DNA of 64,000 bases from positions 62,001-126,000 of the forward strand of contig JAGPFE010000002.1 in NCBI GenBank assembly GCA_018056705.1, written 5' to 3'. This DNA is from Candidatus Hydrogenedentota bacterium. GTDB taxonomy: Bacteria > Hydrogenedentota > Hydrogenedentia > Hydrogenedentales > CAITNO01. Every line of letters begins with the position of its first letter. The first letter of the stretch is position 1. Below, piece after piece: positions 34,958-42,483 of this stretch. The notes below the pieces were generated by a model that was not told the origin of the DNA, did no database searches, and saw only the letters and a program-made list of their open reading frames with translations. Made by a program: the position numbers and the translations under genes.

Positions 34958-36961
34958 TTACCGCCGTTCGAGCCGGATATAGTCCAGCCCGAACATGTTG
35001 GCGGGCAGTGCCTTGACATTCTTCCGGCCACAGGTGATCTCAATGGTGTTCTCCCCCTGCCGGAGATCGAATTCCCCGAGGTTGATCTCGTCGGTTACTT
35101 CCACGTCCGCGCTGTAGAAATCGGTTGGCTTCAGGGCGTCCACCCCGTTGATTTTCACGGCGTGCCCGCCGTAATCGGGGCCTTTCGTGAAGCGCGCGAA
35201 CACGGTGTAGCGGCCCGCCTCGGGCACCTGGAAGCCCAGCTTCAGCGTGGCGCCCCGGGTGGGATTGGTCCACCACATCTGTTCGCCCCGGCTCCAGTCC
35301 CAGGGGCCCGACTGGCGCTGCGTGGTCCCCGCGGTGACTTCGATCACCCGCATGAACTCGCCTTCAATCGCGCCGGCCACGCCTTCGATCGGTTCGCACA
35401 CCGGGACGGTCAACAGGTCCGGCGTGACCGGCTCGTATCCAGGTTTCGCGTCGGCCACGGCGTACCAGTAGGAGACGACGGACTGGTTGAACAGGACGTC
35501 ATCCCAGTGCCACAACTCCATGTCAAACCGGAAGCCGGTGTTCCAGGGGATGTCGTCGATAATGTGAAACCGGCTCACGCAGGTTTGTCCGTAATTTCCC
35601 GGGCCGTCGCACCGGGGCTGGTTGTGAAAGGCATGGGTGAACAGAGTGGGGCTGCACCAGGCGTATCCGAAATAATCTTCCGTGCCGGTGCCGAAGTGGC
35701 TGGGAAACGATTCACCGTCCACGTAGATTTTTTCATCTCCTTCACCCCACCACTTTCTGGATGGATTAGTGACGTGGAGCATGACGCCCACGAAGCGGCC
35801 AGGCCCGCCGCTGACCGCCAGGTAATTCCAGTCCTGCATTGGTCTTGTGGGAACGTCCCTGCCGGCCCGGTAACCGGCGTGGAAGTACAGGGACCGGTCA
35901 TCCCACGCCCAGCGGCCCGTCCTGACCGTTCCACGGAGCGTAACTTCCGCGTCGGTGTGATTGGTCACGCGTATGGTGGCGGCGCGCTGGAACGGCATGA
36001 CCCACCGGCTGTAGAGGGTATGGTCGTCCAGCACCCCCGAACCCAGGGACTGGTAAGGATTGAGCCCTGGAGCCGTACCAAAAAAGTCTCCCAGCGGCGT
36101 GATCACCATCGGTGCCAGGTCGTCATAGGCGATTTCAAGCAGGATGCCTCGCAGGGCTTTTTCCTTATCCTGGGCGTCCGCGAAACAGGTGATTTCACGG
36201 ATGGCCGCGGGCCCATCCAGTTCGAGGGATTCGCTGGCACCCGGGGCCAGGGTGACGTCATAGGGGGTGTCGTCCAGGGGCTCCGCCGGCCGCGCGCCCT
36301 TTTCCCAGGGGGCCGCGAGGGCTTTGGCCACTTCGCGCAAGGCGGGCATGCCGGATTCGAGAATCGCCGGTGTCAGGGTTTCCACCTCGGTGCCCGTGGC
36401 ATACGTCCGGTAGTTGACGTGGTAATAGATGTCGGGGTTAGAGACGGTTACCTTGCAGTGTTTCGCGTAGGGAATGGGCAGGTAACTGTTCCAGCCGCTG
36501 GCCCGCATGTGCGCGATGGGTTCCAGGAAGGGCTTGGTGCCCCCGCCCAGCATGACCTGCAGGGGCATCTCGAACAGGGGTTCCGGCTGGTTATCCAGGT
36601 AAATCCGGACAATGCCGCCATCATTCGGGTTGGCGGACCAGATGCGGACGATGGCCCCGGGTCCGTCCACGTCCAGCAGGACGTGTTCCGTGCCCAGGGG
36701 TGTTTCATCAACCCGGAGTACCTGGTTGCGGTCGCCGTTGGCAAACCAGTTTTCTTCCGTGGCAACCGATGGATCCGTGGAACGGCGGTCGTAACTGGAG
36801 GCCTGCCGGGTAATGTAAGCCGGTTGCGGTGTCCTGGCGAGGCGCTCCAGGCTGACCAGTTCATTCAGCAGGGAGGAAAAGGTAATCGGTTCGGCCGTGG
36901 CATGTCCCAGGCACACGACGCATCCCAGCAACAGTCCCCAGATCGCGCGCGAGTTCGCCAT
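34958..36961 (-). CDS. secreted DUF2961 family protein
   Basis: The start at 36961 has GGGAGAG about 6 bases upstream, better than the ATG five codons earlier. The 667-residue product has a signal peptide (MANSRAIWGLLLGCVVCLGHATA) and the DUF2961 hallmarks: DVDGPGAIVRIWSANP, WWGEGDEKIYVDG and FGTGTEDYFGYAW. A C-terminal beta-sandwich (GRYTVFARFTKGPDYGG, NTIEITCGRKNV) resembles a carbohydrate-binding module. It is the longer of the two DUF2961 genes in this window (the other is at 12295). A good promoter lies upstream, divergent from the oxidoreductase. Role in polysaccharide use is inferred from the family's usual setting. Confidence 0.85.
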   Translation of the reverse strand: MANSRAIWGLLLGCVVCLGHATAEPITFSSLLNELVSLERLARTPQPAYITRQASSYDRRSTDPSVATEENWFANGDRNQVLRVDETPLGTEHVLLDVDGPGAIVRIWSANPNDGGIVRIYLDNQPEPLFEMPLQVMLGGGTKPFLEPIAHMRASGWNSYLPIPYAKHCKVTVSNPDIYYHVNYRTYATGTEVETLTPAILESGMPALREVAKALAAPWEKGARPAEPLDDTPYDVTLAPGASESLELDGPAAIREITCFADAQDKEKALRGILLEIAYDDLAPMVITPLGDFFGTAPGLNPYQSLGSGVLDDHTLYSRWVMPFQRAATIRVTNHTDAEVTLRGTVRTGRWAWDDRSLYFHAGYRAGRDVPTRPMQDWNYLAVSGGPGRFVGVMLHVTNPSRKWWGEGDEKIYVDGESFPSHFGTGTEDYFGYAWCSPTLFTHAFHNQPRCDGPGNYGQTCVSRFHIIDDIPWNTGFRFDMELWHWDDVLFNQSVVSYWYAVADAKPGYEPVTPDLLTVPVCEPIEGVAGAIEGEFMRVIEVTAGTTQRQSGPWDWSRGEQMWWTNPTRGATLKLGFQVPEAGRYTVFARFTKGPDYGGHAVKINGVDALKPTDFYSADVEVTDEINLGEFDLRQGENTIEITCGRKNVKALPANMFGLDYIRLERR

Positions 36962-37004
36962 CGATTTCTCTCCCATTTATTGTCGTTCTTTGACAGGTCC
37001 AGTC

Positions 37005-37033
37005 ATCATACAACGCCGGTCCTGTCCGGGCAA
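37005..37033 (-). promoter_or_regulatory. sigma-70-like promoter of the DUF2961/lipoprotein transcript
   Basis: On the minus strand TTGCCC (37028-37033), a 17-base spacer and TATGAT (37005-37010), about 45 bases before the start codon. Confidence 0.55.
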
Positions 37034-37145
37034 ATAACCAGGAAAAACGTGAAACGAAGACCTGGCCGGAAAGGTCAAACCAGTGGTAAAGTGTGCCTGT
37101 TGTGTCCGTTATCTACACCCCCCAGGGGAGAAGAAAGGAAAATGT

Positions 37146-38519
37146 ATGGACCGTAATACCCTGACTCGCCGGGCCTTTCTGGCCTGTGCCACCACCACCG
37201 CCGTGGTAACAGCCTTCCGGGTGAACGCCGCCCAGGTGGTACCCCGCAAACTGTCTCCCAATGAGAAACTACGCGTTGCCGGCATTGGGGCTGGCGGCAA
37301 GGGTCTGGAAGACGTGATGAGTTGCGCCCGGGACCGCAAGCGGGTGGACATCGTCGCCCTCGCGGATCCCGACTGGAAACGCTGCGCGGAAGCGTTCTAC
37401 CGGCTGAAAGACGCCAAGCAGTACAAGGACTACCGGAAGATGCTGGAAGAAATGGGGGACCAGATCGACGCCTGCACCGTCTCCACCCCCGATCATACCC
37501 ATGCCCCGGCGGCCTACATGGCCATGAAGATGGGTAAGCACGTGTACGTGCAGAAGCCCCTGACCCATACCATCGCCGAAGCCCGGCTGTTGCGCCAGGT
37601 GGCCGCCGAAACCGGCGTCATCACCATGATGGGCAACCAGGGTCACTGCGGGGATGGCGTGCGTGAATTGTGCGAGATGATCTGGTCAGGAGCGATCGGT
37701 AAGGTCCGGGAGGCCCACATCTGGACCAACCGTCCCGTATGGCCCCAGGGCATAGCGGATCCGCTTCCCGAGGAACCTGTTCCCGAAACCATGGATTGGG
37801 AACTGTGGATCGGCGCCGCCCCGTTCCGTCCGTACAACAGCAAGTATGCCCCGTTCAACTGGCGCGGCTGGTGGGACTTCGGGTGCGGCGCCATCGGCGA
37901 CATGGCCTGCCACATCATGGACCCCGCCAACTGGGCCCTCGGCCTGAGCCGCGCCGAGTCCTTCACCGTCGAGGTGGTGACTCAGGAAGGCATGACCAGC
38001 CAGACCTACCCGCTGAAATCCACCATCAAGTTCTCCTTCCCGGCGCGGCAGACCGATGGCGGGGCCATGGAACCCGTAACGGTCTACTGGTATGACGGTG
38101 GCCTCAAGCCGCCCCGGCCGGAAGGTGTCCCCGAAGGAGAAAAACTCGGAGACGGCGACAATGGCTCGCTGTTCATCGGCACGGACGGCATGGCCACGGC
38201 AGGCGAGTATGGCGGTGACGCGCGGTTGCTGCCCGCGTCCAGGATGAAAGAGTACACCCCGCCACCCCAGACCCTGGAGCGGATCCCCAGGGGCAATCCC
38301 TACCTGCACTGGATCGACTGTATCTATGCCGGCAGGAAGGCGGTTTCCGATTTCTCCTACGCGGGACCGCTCACGGAGATGGCTAACTTCGGCAACATCG
38401 CCCTGAAAGCCGGAGAACCGGTGTCCTACGACTGCGTGAACGGCAAGATTACCAGCAACGAGGCACTCAACAAGTTGCTGACCAAGGAATACCGGAAGGG
38501 TTGGGAACTGCCCTGCTGA
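37146..38519 (+). CDS. Tat-exported Gfo/Idh/MocA family oxidoreductase
   Basis: The start at 37146 follows AAAGGA by about 8 bases. The 457-residue product begins with a twin-arginine signal (TRRAFLACATTTAVVTAFRVNA), so it is folded with its cofactor before export. The N-terminal Rossmann domain has VAGIGAGGKGLEDV and an acidic D at the end of strand 2 (VALADPD). VQKPLTHTIAEARLL is the EKP-type motif, with Gln replacing Glu. MGNQGHCGDGVRELCEMI and the DMACHIMDP motif complete the family marks. Such proteins oxidise or epimerise sugars with NAD(P). Exported relatives are plentiful in PVC and Hydrogenedentota genomes. A hairpin follows the stop. Confidence 0.9.
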   Translation: MDRNTLTRRAFLACATTTAVVTAFRVNAAQVVPRKLSPNEKLRVAGIGAGGKGLEDVMSCARDRKRVDIVALADPDWKRCAEAFYRLKDAKQYKDYRKMLEEMGDQIDACTVSTPDHTHAPAAYMAMKMGKHVYVQKPLTHTIAEARLLRQVAAETGVITMMGNQGHCGDGVRELCEMIWSGAIGKVREAHIWTNRPVWPQGIADPLPEEPVPETMDWELWIGAAPFRPYNSKYAPFNWRGWWDFGCGAIGDMACHIMDPANWALGLSRAESFTVEVVTQEGMTSQTYPLKSTIKFSFPARQTDGGAMEPVTVYWYDGGLKPPRPEGVPEGEKLGDGDNGSLFIGTDGMATAGEYGGDARLLPASRMKEYTPPPQTLERIPRGNPYLHWIDCIYAGRKAVSDFSYAGPLTEMANFGNIALKAGEPVSYDCVNGKITSNEALNKLLTKEYRKGWELPC

Positions 38520-38547
38520 GCCGTGTATGCTTTTCCGCGATGCTTTT

Positions 38548-38585
38548 GCGGGCGGGGTACCGCAAACAACCGGTTCTCCGCCCGC
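38548..38585 (+). terminator. probable terminator of the oxidoreductase gene
   Basis: An 8-bp G+C stem (GCGGGCGG 38548-38555 with CCGCCCGC 38578-38585), 28 bases after the stop. The T stretch after it is short (GTAATTT). Confidence 0.5.
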
Positions 38586-38633
38586 GTAATTTAAGTTCAT
38601 ATACAAGCCGTGTCAGGTGAGAGGAGACAGATC

Positions 38634-39782
38634 GTGGGCTGGCTGAACGAGGTAAGCCGATGTTTCCGGGAGGTGAACCTGGACCGTGACAGCGGCTTTA
38701 TCGCCTGGACGGACCAGGTTTCCGCGGACCGCGTGCGTTACCTGCGATGGTGGAACTTCGCGGAGGCTTGGGGTGTCTTCGCGCTCATGATGATCGTGGT
38801 ATGGTGTGACTACTGGCTTGATGGTCCCGTAATGTGGCGATTCCGCCTGGTACTGGGGATCCCGACCCTTGTGTGGGCCTTCGTGCTGTCGCCGCTGGTG
38901 CATTACCGCTGGGAACGCGACGTGTTTCTGCCTCCGCACCGGCGGACGCTCGGCTGGCGGTATTTTTACTGGGAATGCCGCGGGCTGGGGGATCCCCTGG
39001 CCTATTACCTGCCCCGGGGTGGAGCGTTGCCGGCCATCGTCCGTTACTGGCGGGAAGTGCTGCTCGTCGTGGCGATGATGACCGCGCTGTACGTGTCGGC
39101 GGCGATTACCTTCAGCAGCGAAATTGACGCGCGGTATGCCGAGTGGTACCCCAGGTTTGGCGGCAAAGTGCCGTTCCTGATCGCGCTGATCCTGGCGCTG
39201 GACGCCCTTTGGCTGTTCGTGGGGATTCCCTTCATGGTCCGTCTGGACAATTTCCGGAATGCCCTGCGTTTCGTCGTGGCGTTCCTGCTGGGGGCTTTCG
39301 TGATGATTCTCGCGTTCAACCTTGTTTTCCAGGTGTTCCTGGAACCGTTCCGGGAGGCGCTGAAACCCTGGCACTTTTTCAACCTTCGTGGACCAACCGC
39401 CCGGGAACGGCTTGCGGTACTGGCTGATCCCCTCGCTATCGGCGGCCAGTGGGCGGGCTATGTCACCTGGGGATGGGTGCAGCAGTTCATCTTCACGTCC
39501 TATTTCGCCACGATGTTCGCCCGGGCGTTTCCCATCGAGCGGAGCCGGAGGGACCTGTTCAAGGCGTGCCTGTGCTCCGCCTTCGTGTTTGGCATGATTC
39601 ACCTGCCCAACGCGTGGCTCATGCTGTTCACGTTCCTGGGTGGCCTGCTGGGCGGCGTGCTGTATTACCAGATGACCAACCTGTTCGCCCTGGGTTTCTC
39701 GCATGGCTTCGCGGGATCCCTGCTGAACAAGTTGACGCCCATCAACTTCAGCGTGGGCCCGGACCAGATGCCCCGGCGTTGA
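38634..39782 (+). CDS. CPBP-like membrane protein, apparently lacking the catalytic Glu pair
   Basis: The start is the GTG at 38634, with GAGGAGA (38621-38627) 6 bases upstream. The 382-residue protein has about eight hydrophobic segments. The C-terminal part looks like a CPBP (Rce1-type) intramembrane protease domain: WVQQFIFTSYFATMFAR sits where the EExxxR motif belongs, followed by FGMIHLPN and FALGFSHGFAGSLLN, which supply the two usual His. The two Glu of motif 1 are Gln-Gln, so proteolysis may be lost. The N-terminal 130 residues, rich in Trp and Arg, are not part of the family core. A gap of 41 bases separates it from gpsA, so cotranscription is likely. Confidence 0.7.
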   Translation: MGWLNEVSRCFREVNLDRDSGFIAWTDQVSADRVRYLRWWNFAEAWGVFALMMIVVWCDYWLDGPVMWRFRLVLGIPTLVWAFVLSPLVHYRWERDVFLPPHRRTLGWRYFYWECRGLGDPLAYYLPRGGALPAIVRYWREVLLVVAMMTALYVSAAITFSSEIDARYAEWYPRFGGKVPFLIALILALDALWLFVGIPFMVRLDNFRNALRFVVAFLLGAFVMILAFNLVFQVFLEPFREALKPWHFFNLRGPTARERLAVLADPLAIGGQWAGYVTWGWVQQFIFTSYFATMFARAFPIERSRRDLFKACLCSAFVFGMIHLPNAWLMLFTFLGGLLGGVLYYQMTNLFALGFSHGFAGSLLNKLTPINFSVGPDQMPRR

Positions 39783-39823
39783 ACTGACAGGGTCCCAGGC
39801 ATGACGGGAGGCCGGCACAAGGC

Positions 39824-40804
39824 ATGAGCAAGGTCCAGGTAATCGGTGGTGGCGCGTGGGGACTGGCCCTCGCGCGAAGGCTGGCCCTCAACGGGCATGA
39901 GGTCCAGTTATGGCGTCGACCTGGCCCGGCCCTGGACGTGTTGCGCGCCCAAAGGGAAGATGCCCGCCTGTTGCCCGGGGTTACCCTGCCCGAATCGGTC
40001 CTGCTTGTGGACGAGCCCTGTGCCGATCCCGAGTTCGTGGTATACGCTATCCCTTCCCGGGGGCTGCGCGAAGCGGCGGCGCAATGGGCTTTTCCCGTGC
40101 GGACCATCCGGGTCAGCGTGGTGAAAGGTCTCGAGCGAGAGACGCTCATGCGGATGAGTGAGGTTATCCTGGACGCCGCGCCCGGCGGTCCCGTGGCGGC
40201 ATTGAGTGGACCCAGCCACGCCGAGGAAGTAGGGCGTGACCTGCCGGCGTCCGTGGTGGCGGCCTGTGGCCGGGAAGACGTGGCCGAGGCGGTGCAGCAT
40301 CTTTTCTTCGCGCCGGTTTTCCGGGTGTATCGCAGTGAGGATCTTGTTGGCGTTGAACTGGGCGGGGCCCTGAAAAACGTGATGGCCATAGCGGCGGGGG
40401 TATGTGACGGGCTCGCCCTTGGCGACAGCGCGAAGGCCGGACTCATGACCAGGGGGCTCGCGGAAATGGTCCGGCTGGGTACGGCCTGCGGTGCCCATCC
40501 CATTACCTTCGCGGGGCTCAGCGGTGTGGGTGACCTGATCGTTACGTGTTCCAGCCGGCATTCCCGCAACCGCGCGGTTGGCGAGGCCCTTGGGCAGGGG
40601 AAGTCGCTCGCGGAGATTCTGGCGGCATCCCCCAAGGTGGCCGAGGGCATCTACACCGCGCCGGCGGCCCGGACCCTGGCTGCCGCGCACAACGTCGAAA
40701 TGCCGATTACAGACATGGTCTGCCGCCTGCTTGATGGAGCAATCAACCCCCGCCTGGCCATGGAAACCCTCCTGGAGCGATCGGCCAAGCCGGAACGTTC
40801 CTGA
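39824..40804 (+). CDS. gpsA: glycerol-3-phosphate dehydrogenase [NAD(P)+]
   Basis: It reduces dihydroxyacetone phosphate to sn-glycerol-3-phosphate for phospholipid synthesis in the cytoplasm. The 326 residues match the family. The dinucleotide site is VIGGGAWGLALARRL (6-20); the catalytic lysines lie in VVKGLERET (about 98) and GALKNVMAIAAG (about 187), followed by GLALGDSAKAGLMTRGL and the SGVGDLIVTC motif. GGAGG lies about 13 bases before the ATG, a rather long spacing. No regulatory site is obvious. Confidence 0.95.
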   Translation: MSKVQVIGGGAWGLALARRLALNGHEVQLWRRPGPALDVLRAQREDARLLPGVTLPESVLLVDEPCADPEFVVYAIPSRGLREAAAQWAFPVRTIRVSVVKGLERETLMRMSEVILDAAPGGPVAALSGPSHAEEVGRDLPASVVAACGREDVAEAVQHLFFAPVFRVYRSEDLVGVELGGALKNVMAIAAGVCDGLALGDSAKAGLMTRGLAEMVRLGTACGAHPITFAGLSGVGDLIVTCSSRHSRNRAVGEALGQGKSLAEILAASPKVAEGIYTAPAARTLAAAHNVEMPITDMVCRLLDGAINPRLAMETLLERSAKPERS

Positions 40805-40848
40805 CGCGTTCGTAATCCCGATTCATTCCAGCACGGGCGGGACGCGTT

Positions 40849-41451
40849 TCAGGGACTGTTTCGGGGACGGCGGACCCGCGCGTTGGGCATGTCGATCAGG
40901 GCCTTGACCCGGTTCCGGATTTCTTCAACCGGGAAAGGTTTCTTCAGGAAATCGTCGAACCCGAAATCGGACAGTTCGCGAATTTCGGCATCGTCGATGT
41001 ATCCCGATATGCCCAGGATTCGCGTGTTCCGGGTTTCCGGCCGCAACTTGATCCGTTCGGCTACCATGCGACCGTCCATGTCGGACAGGTGGATGTCCAG
41101 GATCACCAGTTGCGGGTTGTGTTCGACCACCATCGCGCCCGCGTCAAACCCCGTGGAAGCGGTGATCACCACGTAATTCTCGTCGTTGGCCAGGGCGGAC
41201 GGGATAATGTCGAGATAGTAGGGGTCATCATCCACCACGAGGATCCGCTGTTCTCCCTCTTCCAGTCGGTCCAGGGGGATCCCATGGCTCAGCATGAATT
41301 TGCGCAGGCTCTGGTAGGGAATCCGCCGGTCACCGCCGGGTCCCAGCCGATAGCCATCGATCTGGCCCAGATCAAACCAGCGTGACACGGTATCGGCGGA
41401 AACACCACAGATTTCAGCGACTTCACCCGTCGTAAACACCCGGTTCTTCAT
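40849..41451 (-). CDS. response-regulator receiver fused to an excisionase-type DNA-binding domain
   Basis: The 200-residue protein has the domains in reversed order compared with most regulators. Residues 1-60 are a MerR/excisionase-type helix-turn-helix (FTTGEVAEICGVSADTVSRWFDLGQIDGYRLGPGGDRRIP). Residues 68-190 are a CheY-like receiver with D74/D75, phosphoacceptor D119 (LVILDIHLSDMDG), S149 and K171 (FLKKPF). It should bind DNA under control of phosphorylation; the target is unknown. No histidine kinase gene is nearby. GGAAGGA lies about 7 bases before the start. A strong promoter and a palindrome lie in its leader, so autoregulation is possible. Confidence 0.88.
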   Translation of the reverse strand: MKNRVFTTGEVAEICGVSADTVSRWFDLGQIDGYRLGPGGDRRIPYQSLRKFMLSHGIPLDRLEEGEQRILVVDDDPYYLDIIPSALANDENYVVITASTGFDAGAMVVEHNPQLVILDIHLSDMDGRMVAERIKLRPETRNTRILGISGYIDDAEIRELSDFGFDDFLKKPFPVEEIRNRVKALIDMPNARVRRPRNSP

Positions 41452-41483
41452 ACGGCCATCCTTCCATGCCGATCCTTATCCCT

Positions 41484-41499
41484 GAATATCGGCATATTC
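41484..41499. promoter_or_regulatory. palindrome, possible operator
   Basis: GAATATCGGCATATTC is a perfect 6-bp inverted repeat with a 4-base centre. It lies between the promoter at 41514-41543 and the start of the receiver/HTH gene, where a bound repressor would block transcription. Confidence 0.45.
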
Positions 41500-41513
41500 G
41501 GTATTTCCCGTGT

Positions 41514-41543
41514 ATACTACCACGATAATTCGGTTTTTGTCAA
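41514..41543 (-). promoter_or_regulatory. sigma-70 promoter of the receiver/HTH gene
   Basis: On the minus strand a consensus TTGACA (41538-41543), an 18-base spacer and TAGTAT (41514-41519). Confidence 0.65.
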
Positions 41544-41563
41544 GTAAATTTTAGGTTTCCAGA

Positions 41564-41968
41564 TCAAAACAGGTACTGCTGGGGATCCTCTTCCCGTGGT
41601 TGGGAAGCCTCGGTGGAAACCGGGTCTTCCGGGGAGGACGGAGAAACCTCCGCGTTTTCCGTCCTAGGCGGCGCCGCGTCCGGGGCGGACGCGGAAGATT
41701 CCCTTGGTGACTCCTGGCCGATGGCCCGTTGGCCCCGGCTACGGCGGGCCGGGCGCCTGGCGGGCGGATTTTCCGGGGAAGGCGGGAAGGCCACCGAGCC
41801 GCCGCTACTCATCGCGGCAAGATCCTGCTCCAGCCACGCGCGCGTGGTGCGCCACGCCTTGCCGATCTTGAACGCCCGCAAACGGCGTTCCCGGAACATC
41901 TGGCGAACGGTCAGCGGCCTGACCTTTAGGATTTCCGCGACTTCTTCGACCGTGAGCATTTCGTCCAT
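41564..41968 (-). CDS. excisionase-type helix-turn-helix protein with disordered tail
   Basis: The start at 41968 has AGGA 9 bases upstream; an ATG two codons earlier is possible. The 134-residue product opens with a MerR/excisionase-type HTH (TVEEVAEILKVRPLTVRQMFRERRLRAFKIGKAWRT), residues about 5-45. The rest is rich in Pro, Ser, Arg and Glu, with no predicted fold, ending EEDPQQYLF. Proteins like this bind short DNA sites, as in phage excisionases and helix-turn-helix regulators. No integrase or prophage gene is nearby, so a host regulator is more likely. It sits between the receiver/HTH gene and the cobalamin riboswitch. Confidence 0.8.
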   Translation of the reverse strand: MDEMLTVEEVAEILKVRPLTVRQMFRERRLRAFKIGKAWRTTRAWLEQDLAAMSSGGSVAFPPSPENPPARRPARRSRGQRAIGQESPRESSASAPDAAPPRTENAEVSPSSPEDPVSTEASQPREEDPQQYLF

Positions 41969-42019
41969 GGCCATGATTCCTGATTGTATAAGGGCAGGGG
42001 ATGAGAGAATATGTGCTCC

Positions 42020-42048
42020 ATTGTACGGAAACACACAAAAAGAAACAA
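42020..42048 (-). promoter_or_regulatory. sigma-70-like promoter of the HTH gene
   Basis: On the minus strand TTGTTT (42043-42048), a 17-base spacer and TACAAT (42020-42025), about 50 bases before the start. Confidence 0.5.
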
Positions 42049-42151
42049 ACAAACAAAAGGAAATAACCTGGAGCACCAACTTCCGGGCGCCGCTCCGTTC
42101 GAGGTGGACAGGTTTTCACGGGAGGGAAAGATCACCTACGTGAAAAACCCG

Positions 42152-42160
42152 TGATATAAT
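42152..42160 (+). promoter_or_regulatory. extended -10 promoter for the riboswitch transcript
   Basis: TG-n-TATAAT (TG 42152-42153, TATAAT 42155-42160) lies directly before the riboswitch, with no good -35 box. Transcription would start near 42167, the first paired base of the aptamer. Confidence 0.5.
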
Positions 42161-42164
42161 GACG

Positions 42165-42364
42165 GAGCCGGTCGCCGCGGTCTCAAGGGATCGCGGCGCT
42201 AAGAGGGAATCCGGTGCAAATCCGGAACTGCCCCGCAGCGGTAACCGGGAACGAAAGGCGCGATAACGCACTGGCGGCCCCCGTCGGGCGGCTGGGAAGC
42301 GGCGCCCGGTAGGCCTTCCGGGGATCTCCCCGGCCCGCCCGGAAGTCCGAAGACCTGCCGGCAG
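42165..42364 (+). promoter_or_regulatory. cobalamin riboswitch
   Basis: The adenosylcobalamin aptamer can be recognised directly. P1 is GCCGG 42167-42171 with CCGGC 42358-42362. P2 is CGCCGCG 42173-42179 with CGCGGCG 42192-42198. The conserved core GGGAATCCGGTGCAAATCCG begins near 42203 and runs through GAACTGCCCCGCAGCGGTAA. The B12 box AGTCCGAAGACCTGCC is at 42344-42359. It lies 119 bases before a surface-protein gene on the same strand. A perfect hairpin (GGCGCG 42448-42453 with CGCGCC 42458-42463) sits just before the ribosome site GGGAG, so control may act on translation. High B12 should lower expression. Confidence 0.93.
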
Positions 42365-42483
42365 GCATATCGCGCGGCAGCGCGCCTTCGCGGGAAGGTC
42401 AACGGCAAGGTCCCCCATGGGCCGAAACAGGCCGGTTTTTCCGTGAAGGCGCGTACGCGCGCCGTAGCGCGGGAGACGGAAAT

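Noticed and set aside
37034..37145. Promoter for the Tat-exported oxidoreductase
   Set aside because: Boxes such as TAAAGT near 37087 have no acceptable -35 partner, so none is called.
34835..37156. Plus-strand 773-codon frame opposite the second DUF2961 gene
   Set aside because: No start signal, no recognisable domain; the minus strand carries all DUF2961 motifs.
41564..41968. Excisionase-type protein as evidence of a prophage or integrated element
   Set aside because: No integrase, attachment repeats or phage structural genes nearby, and composition matches the host.
42418..42440. Short GGCC/GGCC hairpin followed by TTTTT after the riboswitch, as its terminator
   Set aside because: Only four pairs and a six-base loop; too weak to call. 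A hairpin nearer the ribosome site is a better candidate.
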